NCBI GenBank assembly: GCA_033675545.1
Contig: JAWDGP010005047.1
Location: 1,131,001 to 1,195,000 of the forward strand
Origin: Elysia crispata
Taxonomy: Eukaryota > Mollusca > Gastropoda > Plakobranchidae
Direction of reading: 5' to 3'
DNA: 64,000 nucleotides
Below are positions 42,899-56,000 of the stretch, piece by piece. Position 1 is the stretch's first letter. Each line of letters starts with the position of its first letter. Under the pieces are notes generated by a model. That model ran no database searches. It saw nothing but the letters and a program-made list of their open reading frames with translations, and was not told the DNA's origin. The position numbers and the translations under genes were made by a program.

Positions 42899-45800
42899 AA
42901 CATTCCCTCTGCTTTTATCCATGGTATTATCTAAATAGTCAAGGGCATATCGAGTACATGACTTTGCCTGATGAAATGTCATCATTGTATTATTTGAGTG
43001 TACAATCATGATCGATAAGGCTGTAATAATAAAGAAGGTTTTAAGCTAATGTAGGGAATCTTTATTATCACCAACTTTACATGAATTGAGATATGGTTGA
43101 TTTGCTCAATTTATATTAGGAGTTATATTTGTATTATTTACAATATTTGTTTGAAAAAACATTTTTTTAATCCCAGGAGCAAATAAATAAGAAAAACATA
43201 GAATCTCTTTTCATGTAACTAAGAAAATAAATACATTGCTCTTTCATTTAATTTTTTATTTCCTTCTTCTTTTCATATTTATTCTGAAAATCTTAACCTA
43301 ACATGAAACTGAACCATTGCCTTTTATCAATAGATGAAAGATAGTTTGAAATTATATATGAAATAAAATTATTTCAATCCATAACATCGTGCTTTTTTGA
43401 ATATTTTTTTTTATTTCCTTTTAAGTATTAATCTATTTTATTCTTGACTCAGATGGGTGTCACTCAACACGCATTTTATTTTTTATGTGGCTCTATTTCA
43501 GTGATAAAGATAATTGGTGTCAAATTAGGTCATAATTTGGTTGCCTTGCTAGTAGACAGCTCATATTTGCCTCATCATCAGTCTAGATATTTACTTCACT
43601 ATAAAAAGACTGTATTTTTATAAAAACATTGAACATCATCATTTTGACATAGACTTCAAGCAGCACAAGATATATATAATTAGTATTTAAAGTTGTGGCT
43701 TGAATGTGGCGGATCCTCTTACCTCACTCAAGTCTGAGATGAATATAGGCCTGATCGATGGCATTCAATAGAAGAAAAAAAAGGCATGAGATATGTTTAA
43801 GTTGATAACATTCATAAATCTACTACTAGCAAATATTTTAAGGAAAAAATTTAAATGTGTAATATGTGCACACTGCAAACACTTCTCACAGTTAAACAAA
43901 TTGAAAGAAAATCAAATAGTGTTTACAGAAGTGTGGATATCCTTAAAAAAAATCAATATCATGCAAAAATTTTATCCAGACTGAAAGTATTAAGTGGCAA
44001 AATGGTTTGACCTTCAGGGTTTTACACACTTTTCTTCATTATATGACTCTTGTGTGTTATAAGAACAATGTGTGTGTGCGTGAGTGTGTGTGTGGGGGGC
44101 GGGGAAAGATCAGAATCTACAAAATTTTGAAAAGTTGTTCATGTGATCAAGCATATATTACAAATTTTCTATAAAATATGGAATGCCAAACTTTTACAGA
44201 TTAAAATATTTATATCAATTGAAACAAATTTCATGGTAGGAAGAAAACTATAATACCATAATTGATTGTTTATTCGGTGAACATTTAAACATCTGATTGC
44301 TGTAAGTGGATCAGTAATATTTGAGCTCAATCCCTTGTGGTGTATTTCTTTATTTCAAGCCATCTATATTTGATATTTTTCAATGTTATAAATGTTTTAA
44401 AAACTTTTTTCTATCACATACTTCAAAATATTATTTGGCATATGCATATGATATGAATGTATTATCTAAACTCATTGACTTTTTAGTTTTAAACTACGGT
44501 TTATGTGCATAACTTATGAAAGACCATTCTAGCCAGAGACCTATATTTTTTTCTGTCTAGCACATAACTTGGGGACCTCATTTTCATCTGCTCCTCTGTG
44601 TTTGGCAGGCTTTATGAAACAAAAATAATATCAGTTTTTAGCCATTGAATCCACTGTAGATTCAACATACATCAATAATTATAAAATCTTAAAAAAACAC
44701 ATGTCCAACTTAAGTGCTAACAAAAATCTGTTGAAACTTTGCAATTGCACAGTCAATGCTTGTATGTTAGAAAAGTAAATACATTTTAAAAAAGAAAATG
44801 TACTTTTTTAAAAAGCAATTGAGAAAAAGTTATCAAATGTAAATTTATGAATGCAAGACAGGACACTTTTTGACAGGCATGAAAAATCTTTGGAAGGTCT
44901 AAGTGATGAAAATATTGGTACACTCCAAATAAAAGCTAAGTCCTCTACATTTTTTTTTTGCTCTTTCTTGTCTTTGTTTGAGGAGGTTGTTGGGAAAGAT
45001 GTTAAGGTTCCTACCACCAAATAATAAAAAAAATGCAAGCAGTTAATGATTTTTTCTGCGAGTAAGTGTTAGACAAACCGATCCCAAAAGATGTCCGTTT
45101 TTGAAATTTCAGTCCTTAATGTCAGTTTCTTTGCACTGTACCATCACCTTTTCTGACTCAAAATTAGCAGCTTAAGTATTTGCGAAAGATTCAAAGAAAG
45201 GGAATAATGCAATGAATAAATATTTTTTGAGAAGGCTTTTATTTTGTTTTCAATGTTTTACAAAAGGTCACAGGACAAACTGCAAACATAAGAATATAAT
45301 AAAATCCAACATATATATATATATAAAATAACAAAAAGGCATTTACATTGTTATCAGTAATGATTTTATTGTTCACTTCTCTTCACTTGGAAAACACATA
45401 TTTTCAGAAAAAATTGAAAAGTTCTGGAATTGAGAAAAATTGAAATTAAAAAAAAAATTGGTTGGCCTTATCATCACAAATAATAAAAATATTAAAAAAA
45501 GAAATCAAAGTTTGTTTAAATTACAACTGTTAAAGGATTTAATTCTATACGCAGACCAACTTTGGATGATTGTCAAATTGAGGTCTGCAAATTTCTTCAA
45601 AGATCATGAACTATTCCATTCCAAGGTAAATATAGTTGATAATCATACCAAATCGCTATATATTCTTCCTGCAGAAGGAGTGAAAATAAATGTTTTTGAG
45701 ACTTAGAACCCTGACCTCATCTTTTTCATCTGTTGCACTCTCAACAGATACTTCGAACACTATCAATTTACACTTGATTGGGGTGGAATTTTTATCAAGC

Positions 45801-46540
45801 ATATAAAAATGATTTACAATCAGGATCATTTGATCAGACATTTGGTATGTATGGGTTAAGACATGAATGCCTCTATTCTGTATAACTAACATAAATTGAC
45901 AATGGAAAAAACTTTATCGGCTCGCTTTAAAATTTATTTTGGATGAATCTAAAGAGGCAGGATAAAAGACTCAAGCAGATATGGAGAATGAACTAAGAAC
46001 AACAACAAAAGTGAGAAAGAAACGAATTCGCAGGTACTGTATTTAACAATGCAATATTTAAAATCAAACATTGTAATATTAAGTATCAGACATAATTAAA
46101 ATCACACTGGCATTGAAGTAACAAATAATTTTTGAGTTATTATCTTTAATTCAAATTAGACCAAAAAATTTCAGTATTAATGCTTTATGAACAACAATTT
46201 TAAGTTTGCACTTTCTCCTTGACGAAATCAACAAAGAGCTTAATAAATTGAATTCATTATAAGATTTGAGAAATTAAATGTAAATTAACAAATCTGTAAG
46301 ACAAGATTGTTTACTTGGCTCATCTCACAGATATAATGATTGAATAAATATGGATTTTCTTTTATTTAAGACCATGAAGGTTTGCAAAAACCAAACCAAC
46401 TTAATAATGATCAAACTTTGTTTAACACACAATGATTTTATATTAGAAAACAAACAACCAAACATTGTGATAAACAGAAGGAGAAATATTTTCTTTTTTT
46501 GAATAAGTCCACTACGTTGCAAACACTTTTTTTTAATAGA
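42899..46540. other. Intergenic DNA between convergent CCDC113 and SLC6 genes, nothing recognised
   Basis: Apart from the CCDC113 3' end, a GT-rich patch (44068-44102) and a short TA run near 45312, no gene or repeat family was recognised. Confidence 0.4.
43028..43033 (+). promoter_or_regulatory. Polyadenylation signal of CCDC113
   Basis: AATAAA, 130 bases after the CCDC113 stop codon, on the sense strand. Confidence 0.55.
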
Positions 46541-46546
46541 AAGCAC

Positions 46547-46550
<4 letters not shown>

Positions 46551-46629
<79 letters not shown>
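46551..46629. repeat. (TC)n microsatellite with TCTG-rich flank
   Basis: About 39 TC units, followed by TCTG repeats at about 46648-46664 and again at 46705-46720. Confidence 0.95.
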
Positions 46630-46633
<4 letters not shown>

Positions 46634-47149
46634 ATAACTCTTTCATTCTGTCTGTCTGTCTGTCTTTATCTCTACCTCTCACACTATCTGTTCTGGTTTC
46701 ACCTTGTCTGTCTGTCTGTCTTTCTCACTGTCTGAGTCATTGAAAATGATTATTTTTGAATTAAATAAACGAACTTTAAAACCAGGAATGTTGATTTAAA
46801 CAAACACACATACAACAAAGGTCAAGTTGTGAATGTTTGTATACTTTACAATTACTTATGTGAAGTGTAAGAGAAAAGATCTAGAAAAAGAAGATCAAAG
46901 ACAGCAACAGTGACAAAAACATTAACTCACGCAACAAAATCCACATTGTAATTGGTTTGGTGATATACATTGATGAAAATCTGGAGAGAATGAATAAAAT
47001 AAACGAAAAAAAAAATGTCGATTCCAAATCAAGCATATTCTAATGAAAAAAAAACGGGGACTGCCAAGATGGGGGTGAAACACAGAAAACTTGGAAAAGT
47101 GAAAATAAGGAAGAGTATGTAAGTTGAAAAAGTGAGATATACATGTATG

Positions 47150-47313
<164 letters not shown>

Positions 47314-48449
47314 GAGGAGGAGGAACAAAACGGGAGCAATTGTTTTCTCACCGGGAAAAATATCAATATATAGTTCAAAAGTAAAGTACAGCAGTAGGTT
47401 TGTAAAGACACTGCTAATGAGATGACATTTTGAAGATGCTTTGAAAGAAATAGGCTAGCTTTAACATTTATTTGTAAAAAGAAAATCTTGCATGAAATGC
47501 TCTCTTTAAATAAGATATACAATTTCAAAATGCATTCAAGATGAAAATGATTTGATTTAACAATATAGGATAATGAGGTACATGTATATGAAACTGATTG
47601 CAGTCATACATTTTTTTTTCTTTTTAAACATTTTGCTGAAATGATTCTTCACTTTTCTCTCATTTAGTGGATTTGCCTTGAGTACCTTTCACGATGTACT
47701 TATACACACTTTAGATCTATAGTTCGATCTCATTTGCATATTGAAATCAAAATATATTTCAGGTGAATACTTTAAGCCACAATATTAATTCATGCAAAAA
47801 ATGAAAAATAATAAATAAAAGAACCAAAGAAAATTAGAATGAGGGAGGTCAAAGACAAGGTCTGCTATTTCTCTAATTTTGCTCCTTTTTTTGTTGCTTT
47901 ATGCCTTCTCGAACATAAAAATTCTGAATGGAGACGTAAAACAAATTGCAGTTACTTCTTTGATTGCGGCTTTGTCACTATAACCTGCATAAAACTGTAG
48001 CAGGCAGATTTAAAAGTTATTCACAGCTGATGCCTAAATATGGAATTATAACACTTAAAAGCAGGAGCAATAAAGCAAGTATCAAAAGCCAAAAGTATAA
48101 TGAATCTTAAAAAGTCAAGTATGCCTAAAACAACAATTTATCTTTACAAAAAAAAGTCTGAAAATTGTAATGCAAAAGATTGTTATTAAAACTGAAACGA
48201 AATCTCATAGGTCTAGGTGTAGGTTATTACTTTTGGTAATAAGCACATTTGATAATTTGAAATGAAGGGCTCTACATGATAAACATAATGGATTCAACAC
48301 TAATTTTTTAATGCAAATGTTATGAAGGCAGTGATTATTAGCAAAATGGCTGAGGAAGAAGGACCAACAAAATGCTGTTGATGATTTGGCACTTATTTAC
48401 TGCGTAATGTCGTTAAAATTGAGCTTGCCCTTGTGCATTACATACAGTT

Positions 48450-49275
48450 TTGAACAATTACTGCTCAAATTGTCATGGCCATTACAAGATAATAAGTTCC
48501 AGCATTCCTGTTTCAAGTTCAGTAAAGAATCTGGGATGTTATTTAGACGCAAATTTTACTATGTCTTGTCAGATCAATAGCATATGTCAGCAATCGTACT
48601 ACCATCTTAAGAATATTGGCATGATCAGAAGCTATATTAATAAAGATACTGCTCAACTTCTAGTCAGCTCTTTAGTAATGAGCAGAATAGACTACTGTAA
48701 TTCATTGCTTACAGGAGTATCTCTTAACTCAATAATTAAACTCCAGAGAGCACAAAATCAGGCAGCCAGGATTGTATCCTGTGCTAAAAAGCATCAGCAC
48801 ATTACACCTGTCTTAAAAGATCTTCACTGGCTTCCAGTTAAACAAAGAATTGATTTTAAAGTACTGACCTTTGTTCATAAATTTTTTCAAAATACATCTC
48901 CTTTTTATATTCAAGAAATTTTAGAATGTCATAGGTCTAACAGAGTTTTAAGATCAAGTGGTAATAATAAACTAGCTGTACCACGATCTCATTCCACGCT
49001 AGGCGATAGGGCTTTTTCAATTTACTCTCCCATTAAATGGAATGCCCTCCCGGCATCTTTAAAACTATCTTTTACACATGACAATTTTAAACGACATTTA
49101 AAGACTCTCCTTTTTAAACAAGCCTTTGTGTGACCTCTTTCATATTTTAGGGTCTTATTGATGTCAAATTATATATCTACTGTTTTTATTGTGAAAAATC
49201 TGCACGCGCCTAGAGCATTTTATTTAAGGTGATATACGGCGCTTTATAAATGGTTATTATTATTATTATAACAAG
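48450..49275 (+). mobile_element. CR1/L2-like LINE 3' fragment
   Basis: An open frame at 48450-49133 encodes the C-terminal reverse-transcriptase region: SVKNLGCYLDANFTMS, SRIDYCNSLLTGVS, HITPVLKDLHWLPVKQRIDF, GDRAFSIYSPIKWNALP and FKRHLKTLLF. The 3' end has GGCGCTTTATAAATGG followed by a short ATT tail, typical of this group. The catalytic YADD region is absent because of 5' truncation. The intact 200-residue frame suggests moderate age. Confidence 0.85.
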
Positions 49276-49844
49276 TTTCACTCCTTTAGTTATTATCAAA
49301 AAGGCAATGGAACAGAGTTTGTACAGTTCAATGGTCATCTAAGATACTGTAACATCAGAAGTTGCTGCTTGAGGACATATCCCATTCTGAGAAGAAGCAA
49401 AGCTATATTCCTACAGATGCCACGTTTTCTACAGTACCTGAGTGACTGCTTCATTTTGTGATTTGTTTTTCATGGTACCCTTTTCATTGAACGTGTTAAA
49501 CTATGATCATTAAATGGATGATTGATCCAGAAACATTCATATTTCTTTTATTTTGTAAAGTTTGCGTTTTTCAAGCTGTATTATGTTTTTAATGCTGTCT
49601 AGGACATTTGCCTATTGTTTAACAAAAAGCAGATGAATAACTATATACCACTACAAAATTATGTATTATCACAAGGTAAGTAACAATAGTGTGCTTTTGT
49701 GTAAATGACATGGTTTGAAAAAAAAAAGTGTCAATATCAAGAGAATTGACTGATGAATATGATTTGCTGCTTCTGCGACTGCTTTTGCTCTTACTGCTGC
49801 TTCTTAGTGAAGATTTCCACTACAGCTTCAGTTTCACATTTTCA

Positions 49845-49850
49845 TTTATT
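49845..49850 (-). promoter_or_regulatory. Candidate polyadenylation signal of SLC6 gene
   Basis: AATAAA on the minus strand, about 200 bases after the SLC6-like stop codon at 50047. Confidence 0.45.
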
Positions 49851-50046
49851 TTGTGGACCATTATGGGTAAGTTACCAATTCATGATGCCTGGCAAATAAC
49901 ATTTAGGCGTAAGAGCCTCTGTCATGTAATGCATTGCCAAATAGAGGTCATTTTTTATATAAAAGCAAATGATTGTGTTTAATCATGCAACATATTCATC
50001 CACACATTGGAATATTGTCTCTTAAACATGAGTGCTTTCAGTTAAG

Positions 50047-53000
50047 TCACACATGACTCTCTCCATTTGAAGCATTTTTTGTAGGTATGGCCAATTTATC
50101 ATCCAGTGTGAACTCTACTACCCTCTCAAGTTCTCTGACCTCTGCTGGCAGAACATCATTATCTTCAGAGTCACGCCCAGAGTCAAGGTCGTCTGACCTG
50201 AGAACACAAAAGGAAAGACAGTTAAATATTTGTAATAAACTTTGACATGAAGACAAGATGTATCTTCCATTTGTCTGTCCCACAACATAACCTTAGATCT
50301 GGCAATGATTACATGCTTGAGATCCCATTCACTAGATCTTGCCTGGATAAAAAGACTTTTACAAAATGGCCCAAAGCTATGGAACAACTTACCTGAATAT
50401 CTGATTCCATGTGCCACTGCAGAATCTTTCAAATGAAACTTAAAAATATACTTATCCTCACTGTTGTGATGATGGATTTCATTGACTACCCAATGATGAC
50501 CTATCAAGATGTGATGCTTCAGCCCCTAATGTCAACAGGCTCATTACAATGGCTATCAAAATCAACTTTTACTGTACAGTTTCTGACCTTTACACAACCC
50601 TGTCTGGGATTACCTAGAGGAAAGTTGACTGCCAAGAAACTTAGTGGTTGAGTCTGTAGTTCTATGTAAGTCGGCAGCCAAAACTTTAGCATGATCATAG
50701 TGAAGCAGGCCTGTCTTTCTCGCTAGAGCAATGCCAGGCAACCACAGTATGGAGCACAGGACTAGCACAGCACACACAACTGATGCATACCACGGGTAAG
50801 GTATCTCATCCATCAAACCCTGGTAATAAAAAGCAAGAGTTTTGACTAAATTTTGCTGCAATGGTGAAATAAAGAATGGCAGTGAGGATAAAAAAAAAGC
50901 AGAACTAAAAAGCAGAGCCAATGGCTACAAAGGGTCAACTCTTTGAAGTTTCATGTTGTTAATTCAGTTTTCCAAAACATCTAAAGATAAAACTTCTGAC
51001 AACACCAATAAATGAACCTTTACTATACTGCTGTTTTATCTTGGAAAAAAAGACATTGATTCAGTTCAAATTATATGATAGTTTTTGAGATTTGCATAGC
51101 TATCAAGTTTGTTTTTAACATGTCTTCTGTTTCAGTCAAATGAAATACTCACTCCTCATTTCTAATACATGTATTTATGTCATTAAATCTTCAAAGGTGG
51201 AATAGCTGTTTAAACTAATCCAAGGTTTTTTCAAACTGCAAAGATGCAAATCTATGACATTTGTAGTTTCAGGTTGGATTCATTCAAAGAAAAGAATACT
51301 AAAATGTTCATTTGATCATATAGCATTTAAATAGTTAAGAATAAACCCCCCTCCCCTCGCCCTTTTTCATCAAATTTTACGAAACCATTGTGCAAAGAAT
51401 CTATGTACTGACCGTTTCTTTGTTGTAAGCTTTGTAGGTAATTGGCTTGGAGAACTTTGTTACAATTGAACCCAATAAGAGGGAAAGTATGGTGGCTGGG
51501 GCAATAAACTTCCAGCACAATCTCCAATAGATTCCAGGCTTGGATCCAATCATATATTGTATCTCGTTAGAGAATCTGGAATGATTTTTTTTTTAGAGAG
51601 AGCACATTTTGTTCATTTCAAAATAGAAAAATTCATTTGTTGTACGATAAGAACAAAATAATATGATTTAAGCTACTCTTAAAATAAGGCCCTGAAAATC
51701 TACTCTCTATTTTCTTAATTATCATATTTCATCATAAAAGAAGCAATATTTTTTCTAAAAATGTGCATGAAACGAGAAATAATTCACATTGAAAAGGGTT
51801 TCTGTTTTTAGAAATGTACTCGGAAGATATATCGGTTGATTAAATAGAAACGACAAAAATTTCAAGAAACTGCTTTTGATAAATGAGCATATGCATGATT
51901 TAAAAAGAATAACTTAAGTATGAAAGTTTGAGCTCAAACTAATTATCAGCTACCTGTTGACGCCAAAAACCCATCCCACAGCAAAACATTCTCCTAGCGC
52001 AATGAGAATGAGAGGAAAAGAGCCAGCAAAAGTATCAAACAGAGCAACCCAGTATGAACCACTGCCCAGCACAAACAAGAGACCAATGGTGAAGCACAAG
52101 ATACTCAAAATTCCTGGGAAAGATAAGTTCAAATTGTAAAGAATTACTCATATACAGCTACATCAGAAATACCACAATTCACAGAGATACGATAAGAGTG
52201 ATATAACTTTACGAGCTTGCACTGTTTAGAACTTTCTTTGAAAGTCTACTCATAAATAGCTAATATCAATAAATAAAATAAAACAATAGCAGCCTAAAGG
52301 TGTCACCTTTTCATCTTGTTGATTGGCTTTTTTAGGCTAAATAGGTAAATCTTCAAATACTTATATATTTGAAAAAAAAATATGTTGCATAAAAAACATT
52401 TATTATGATACTAATGGGAAAAGGAAGATGCTGCTGCCGGCAGATAAGATGTTACAGAAGACAGCAATGAGTGAAGGTAAAGTTTCAGTTTAAAGATGAC
52501 AGCACCACATTGTGGAAAAGAAGTGCTCTAATATGAATTACTTTTTAGTATAAAATTGCACCTATCAGATAAGCTTCCATGGTCATCCAAGTCAAGGGCT
52601 ATCAATATTGTGATTTTATGGAATTACCAAATTGTAAGGGCACTTGTATTGGCAAAAAATTAGTTCTTAATATTGAAGCTCTTAAGTGTACACATTATTT
52701 TCCAATTCCAGTGATGCTTCAGAAAGTGAGATGTTCACATTTAGTAAATGAATATGATTTCTTTGATATACCAGAAGTCTCGTGACCTCAGAATTCAAAC
52801 TATTAACGTTACCTGATACAAGCCATTTTTTCTTCATCCAGGGAAAGATCTCCAGGTCATACAGAGATGTGGTCACCCCCTCGATGGTACCAAACTCCGA
52901 GCCCAAGCCAAGCGATAGAAGCATCAAGAAGAAGACAACTGACCAGAACGGGGCAGATGGCCCAAACTCATTGATGGCTTGTGTGAAAATGATGAATGCC

Positions 53001-56000
53001 AGGCCCGTTCCCTCAACACCCTGAAACATGAAAGTTTTTTCCGTATCAAGAGGTAAATGATTATTTTAAAGACAGAGACACTTTTGAATTTACTCAACCG
53101 TTGAGTAAAAGGGCGCTTTTTATCACAGGATAGTCAGTAATAGAGTGCAACCCAGTGGAAAATATTAATTGGTATAAGCAACTTTTGATGCTGACAAAGT
53201 TATTGAAACATATTATTCAAAGTTGAGAAAAAATTGCCAGGAAAATAAGTGTATCCCTAAAAATGTTTATAATGAAGTTGTATTGTTATCTGCTTTTTTC
53301 AGGCTTGAAACCATTGCTTTTTTGTCATTGTGAAAAGACGCAAGCTGCCCCTGCATGACCTGCCTCTATGCATGCAAAAAGTGCTAAAACACTTGAGGAA
53401 GTAATTAACAGTTCAGCATAAACTACTAGACTGTGATAAATAATTTAAAATTAAAAAAAAAAAAAACTTCCTAGAAAGAAAATAGCCTACATGAAGTAGA
53501 TATGCTCGATGAAATAGAACTTAACTTATAAGTTTTAGATAAAAAGAAAATACATGTAGTAGATATCCTCGATGAAATAGAGCTAAACTTATACTTTTTA
53601 GATAAGTCTCAGTCTACAACCACACAGAATGATTATTGTAGATAATGCCATTTATTTTCTCTTGTTATGATACTCAGAAACTTATTTAAATAAATACAAA
53701 AATTATTAAAGGACACGCGAATGGGAAAAAAAATAATATTCTTGTCACAGGTAAGGCCTTTCTTAATTCAAGATAAAACGACGGTTCTGCAGTGGAAACC
53801 AGTTTCCTATAACTGGAGCCTACCAAAATGGACGGCTGCTTATTTACACACATCCTTATCTAGTGCAATAATCATCACAGAGTTTGACAGCTCATTCTAA
53901 AAAGGGAAAGAAAAAACTGAAGACAAGTGGGGTGTTTGTTCAAAACTAACAGCTTTATGATAATGTTGAGTGATAAGCAAGACAAAAAGAAAGGAAAAGT
54001 TGCCTTTAGAATACAAAAGTTTCGGTGGTAAAATTCTAAGCAAAATTGAATGTCATATAGGAAATAAAACTTATAAATTTCGACATGTTTCTTTTTATTT
54101 TCCTTTGTTTTTTTTTTTTTTTTTTTTTAATATTGGCTGATTTTGAGGCAGGGAAAATGATTTAATTTGAAGTTTCTTAATAATTAGGATTATTTTTGGA
54201 AAGATGCTGAGAATACTGCTGAGTTTGTTTAACTTTGTTTTACATTTTACTCAAGCAAAAGGGAATAGATAGTGTGATTAGTTTTTATATTTCGAATCTT
54301 GCCACCATACCCACTTTGTTAAGGTCGTCCTCCAAACTGCAGCTGCGGAGAGTTTGATCTGGACCAGTGAGATTCTGCATCATCGGTATTTGCTCCATAA
54401 ATTTTGTTTTAAAGACTTCATGAGTAATGGTGGCTGAGGAATTGTGGCCTTGGCATATGGTATCCACAAGGTCGGAGTCCAAACAGAGATCCTGAAGGAT
54501 GCCGATGTTACTAGAGAGGAAAAAGAAATAAACTGATATTGATAAATAGGAATTTCATGTAAAAAATTTCTAAACTATAAAAAACCGACACTAAAATGCT
54601 CTCAAAGAGTTTTTGAAAAGCTAGAGAAATGATTTTCAGAAAAGTGTTCGCTGTCAATGCCAAAAAGGGCAGGAGGCAGGATTTAATATCTTACAGCATG
54701 GTTGTCAATCTTTAGGTACTTAATTGTCACGTTCATCTGAATTTATCTGCAAACACTGAGACATGGTGTTTGGTGCTGACAGCTTCAATATTTGATGTAC
54801 CTTATTTCGATTGCATTTTAAGAGTGGGAGAAGGCGTCATGAAAGCTTAGCTTACAAAATTATGAGATCAACGTATTCCAAATTGTTTTCAGTTTTGACT
54901 TAAATAATCCTTTTTTACAGTTGTTGTTGTTGTTGTCATAAATGCAAAAAAAAAAAAGATGAAAGAATGCTTTACAAATTTCCTTCCCGACAATTGACAA
55001 AACTGATAAATATAAACATTAATTACTCCTACATGGTGGACTGATTCTTCTAATAGCAAGCTGATTGGTCGATAATTCCTCTTGAGTACCGGTATCACAA
55101 CAAAGTACAAAATGATGTATTTCATCAATTAAAGAATATATTTATCTAATAGAATAGTTTCAACATAAGATATATTTCTCAAAGCATTCTCGATTCATAA
55201 TTTCTTTTTTTATATCAAAATGAGAGCAATATTAAGAGCATACAATAATCGTGTCATCGCCACTTTTTAACTACGTTTCCATTCAAAACGAGTTTTACTG
55301 GGCGGTCGTAGGCTATTATAACTATTGAGATTTGAAAGACATCACTCGATAAAGAGATAAAAGAAAAAAAATATTGAAAAAAAGGGCAATAAAACTCACT
55401 GGTCAAGACAGTGTTTATACATGACCGTCGCTTTAAAGCCAATGACTGCAAAGATGACTGCGCATGCGTAGATCGCTGTAAACCAATTGGTCATGCCAAC
55501 CATCAAAGTGTCTTTGCGTACATTGTTGTGCATGGGATTGTAGCTGGAGAAGGCAATGAGGCCACCGAATGCAAGGCCGAACGAGAAGAAGATCTGAGCA
55601 GCAGCATCCAACCAGCACTGGAGGTCCAGAAGTTGCTCCATCTGGAGGCAAAATTAGGGGGTCAGCGAGTGTGCAGAGCAAGAAAGATCTCAAGTAACAA
55701 TTGAGAGCAAGAAATTCCTGTCAGTTTTGATTCATTAAAATACATAACCCTCTAAAATTAAGTAGTTAAAATTTAATCATCGCAACAGTTTCATTCAGCA
55801 GTTGTTCTTACGAATGAACAACTCGTAGCAACACAAATCTGCTCAATTTACTTAAATCTATCTATAAAGTAGTTACATACGATTTGTTTATAATGAACGA
55901 TTAGCCACTCTAAAATGCTAGTAAAAATTCAATTTTCCTTTGACATTCTGTTTGGAATGAATGCCATCAGGTGTTTGTTTACATTCCGTGAATGCAAGTA

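Noticed and set aside
53097-53112. Small palindrome CTCAACCGTTGAG
   Set aside because: Too short and isolated to mean more than chance in an intron.
55411-55704. Plus-strand open frame of 97 codons
   Set aside because: It is antisense to the SLC6 exon 55400-55641, which has clear transporter motifs.
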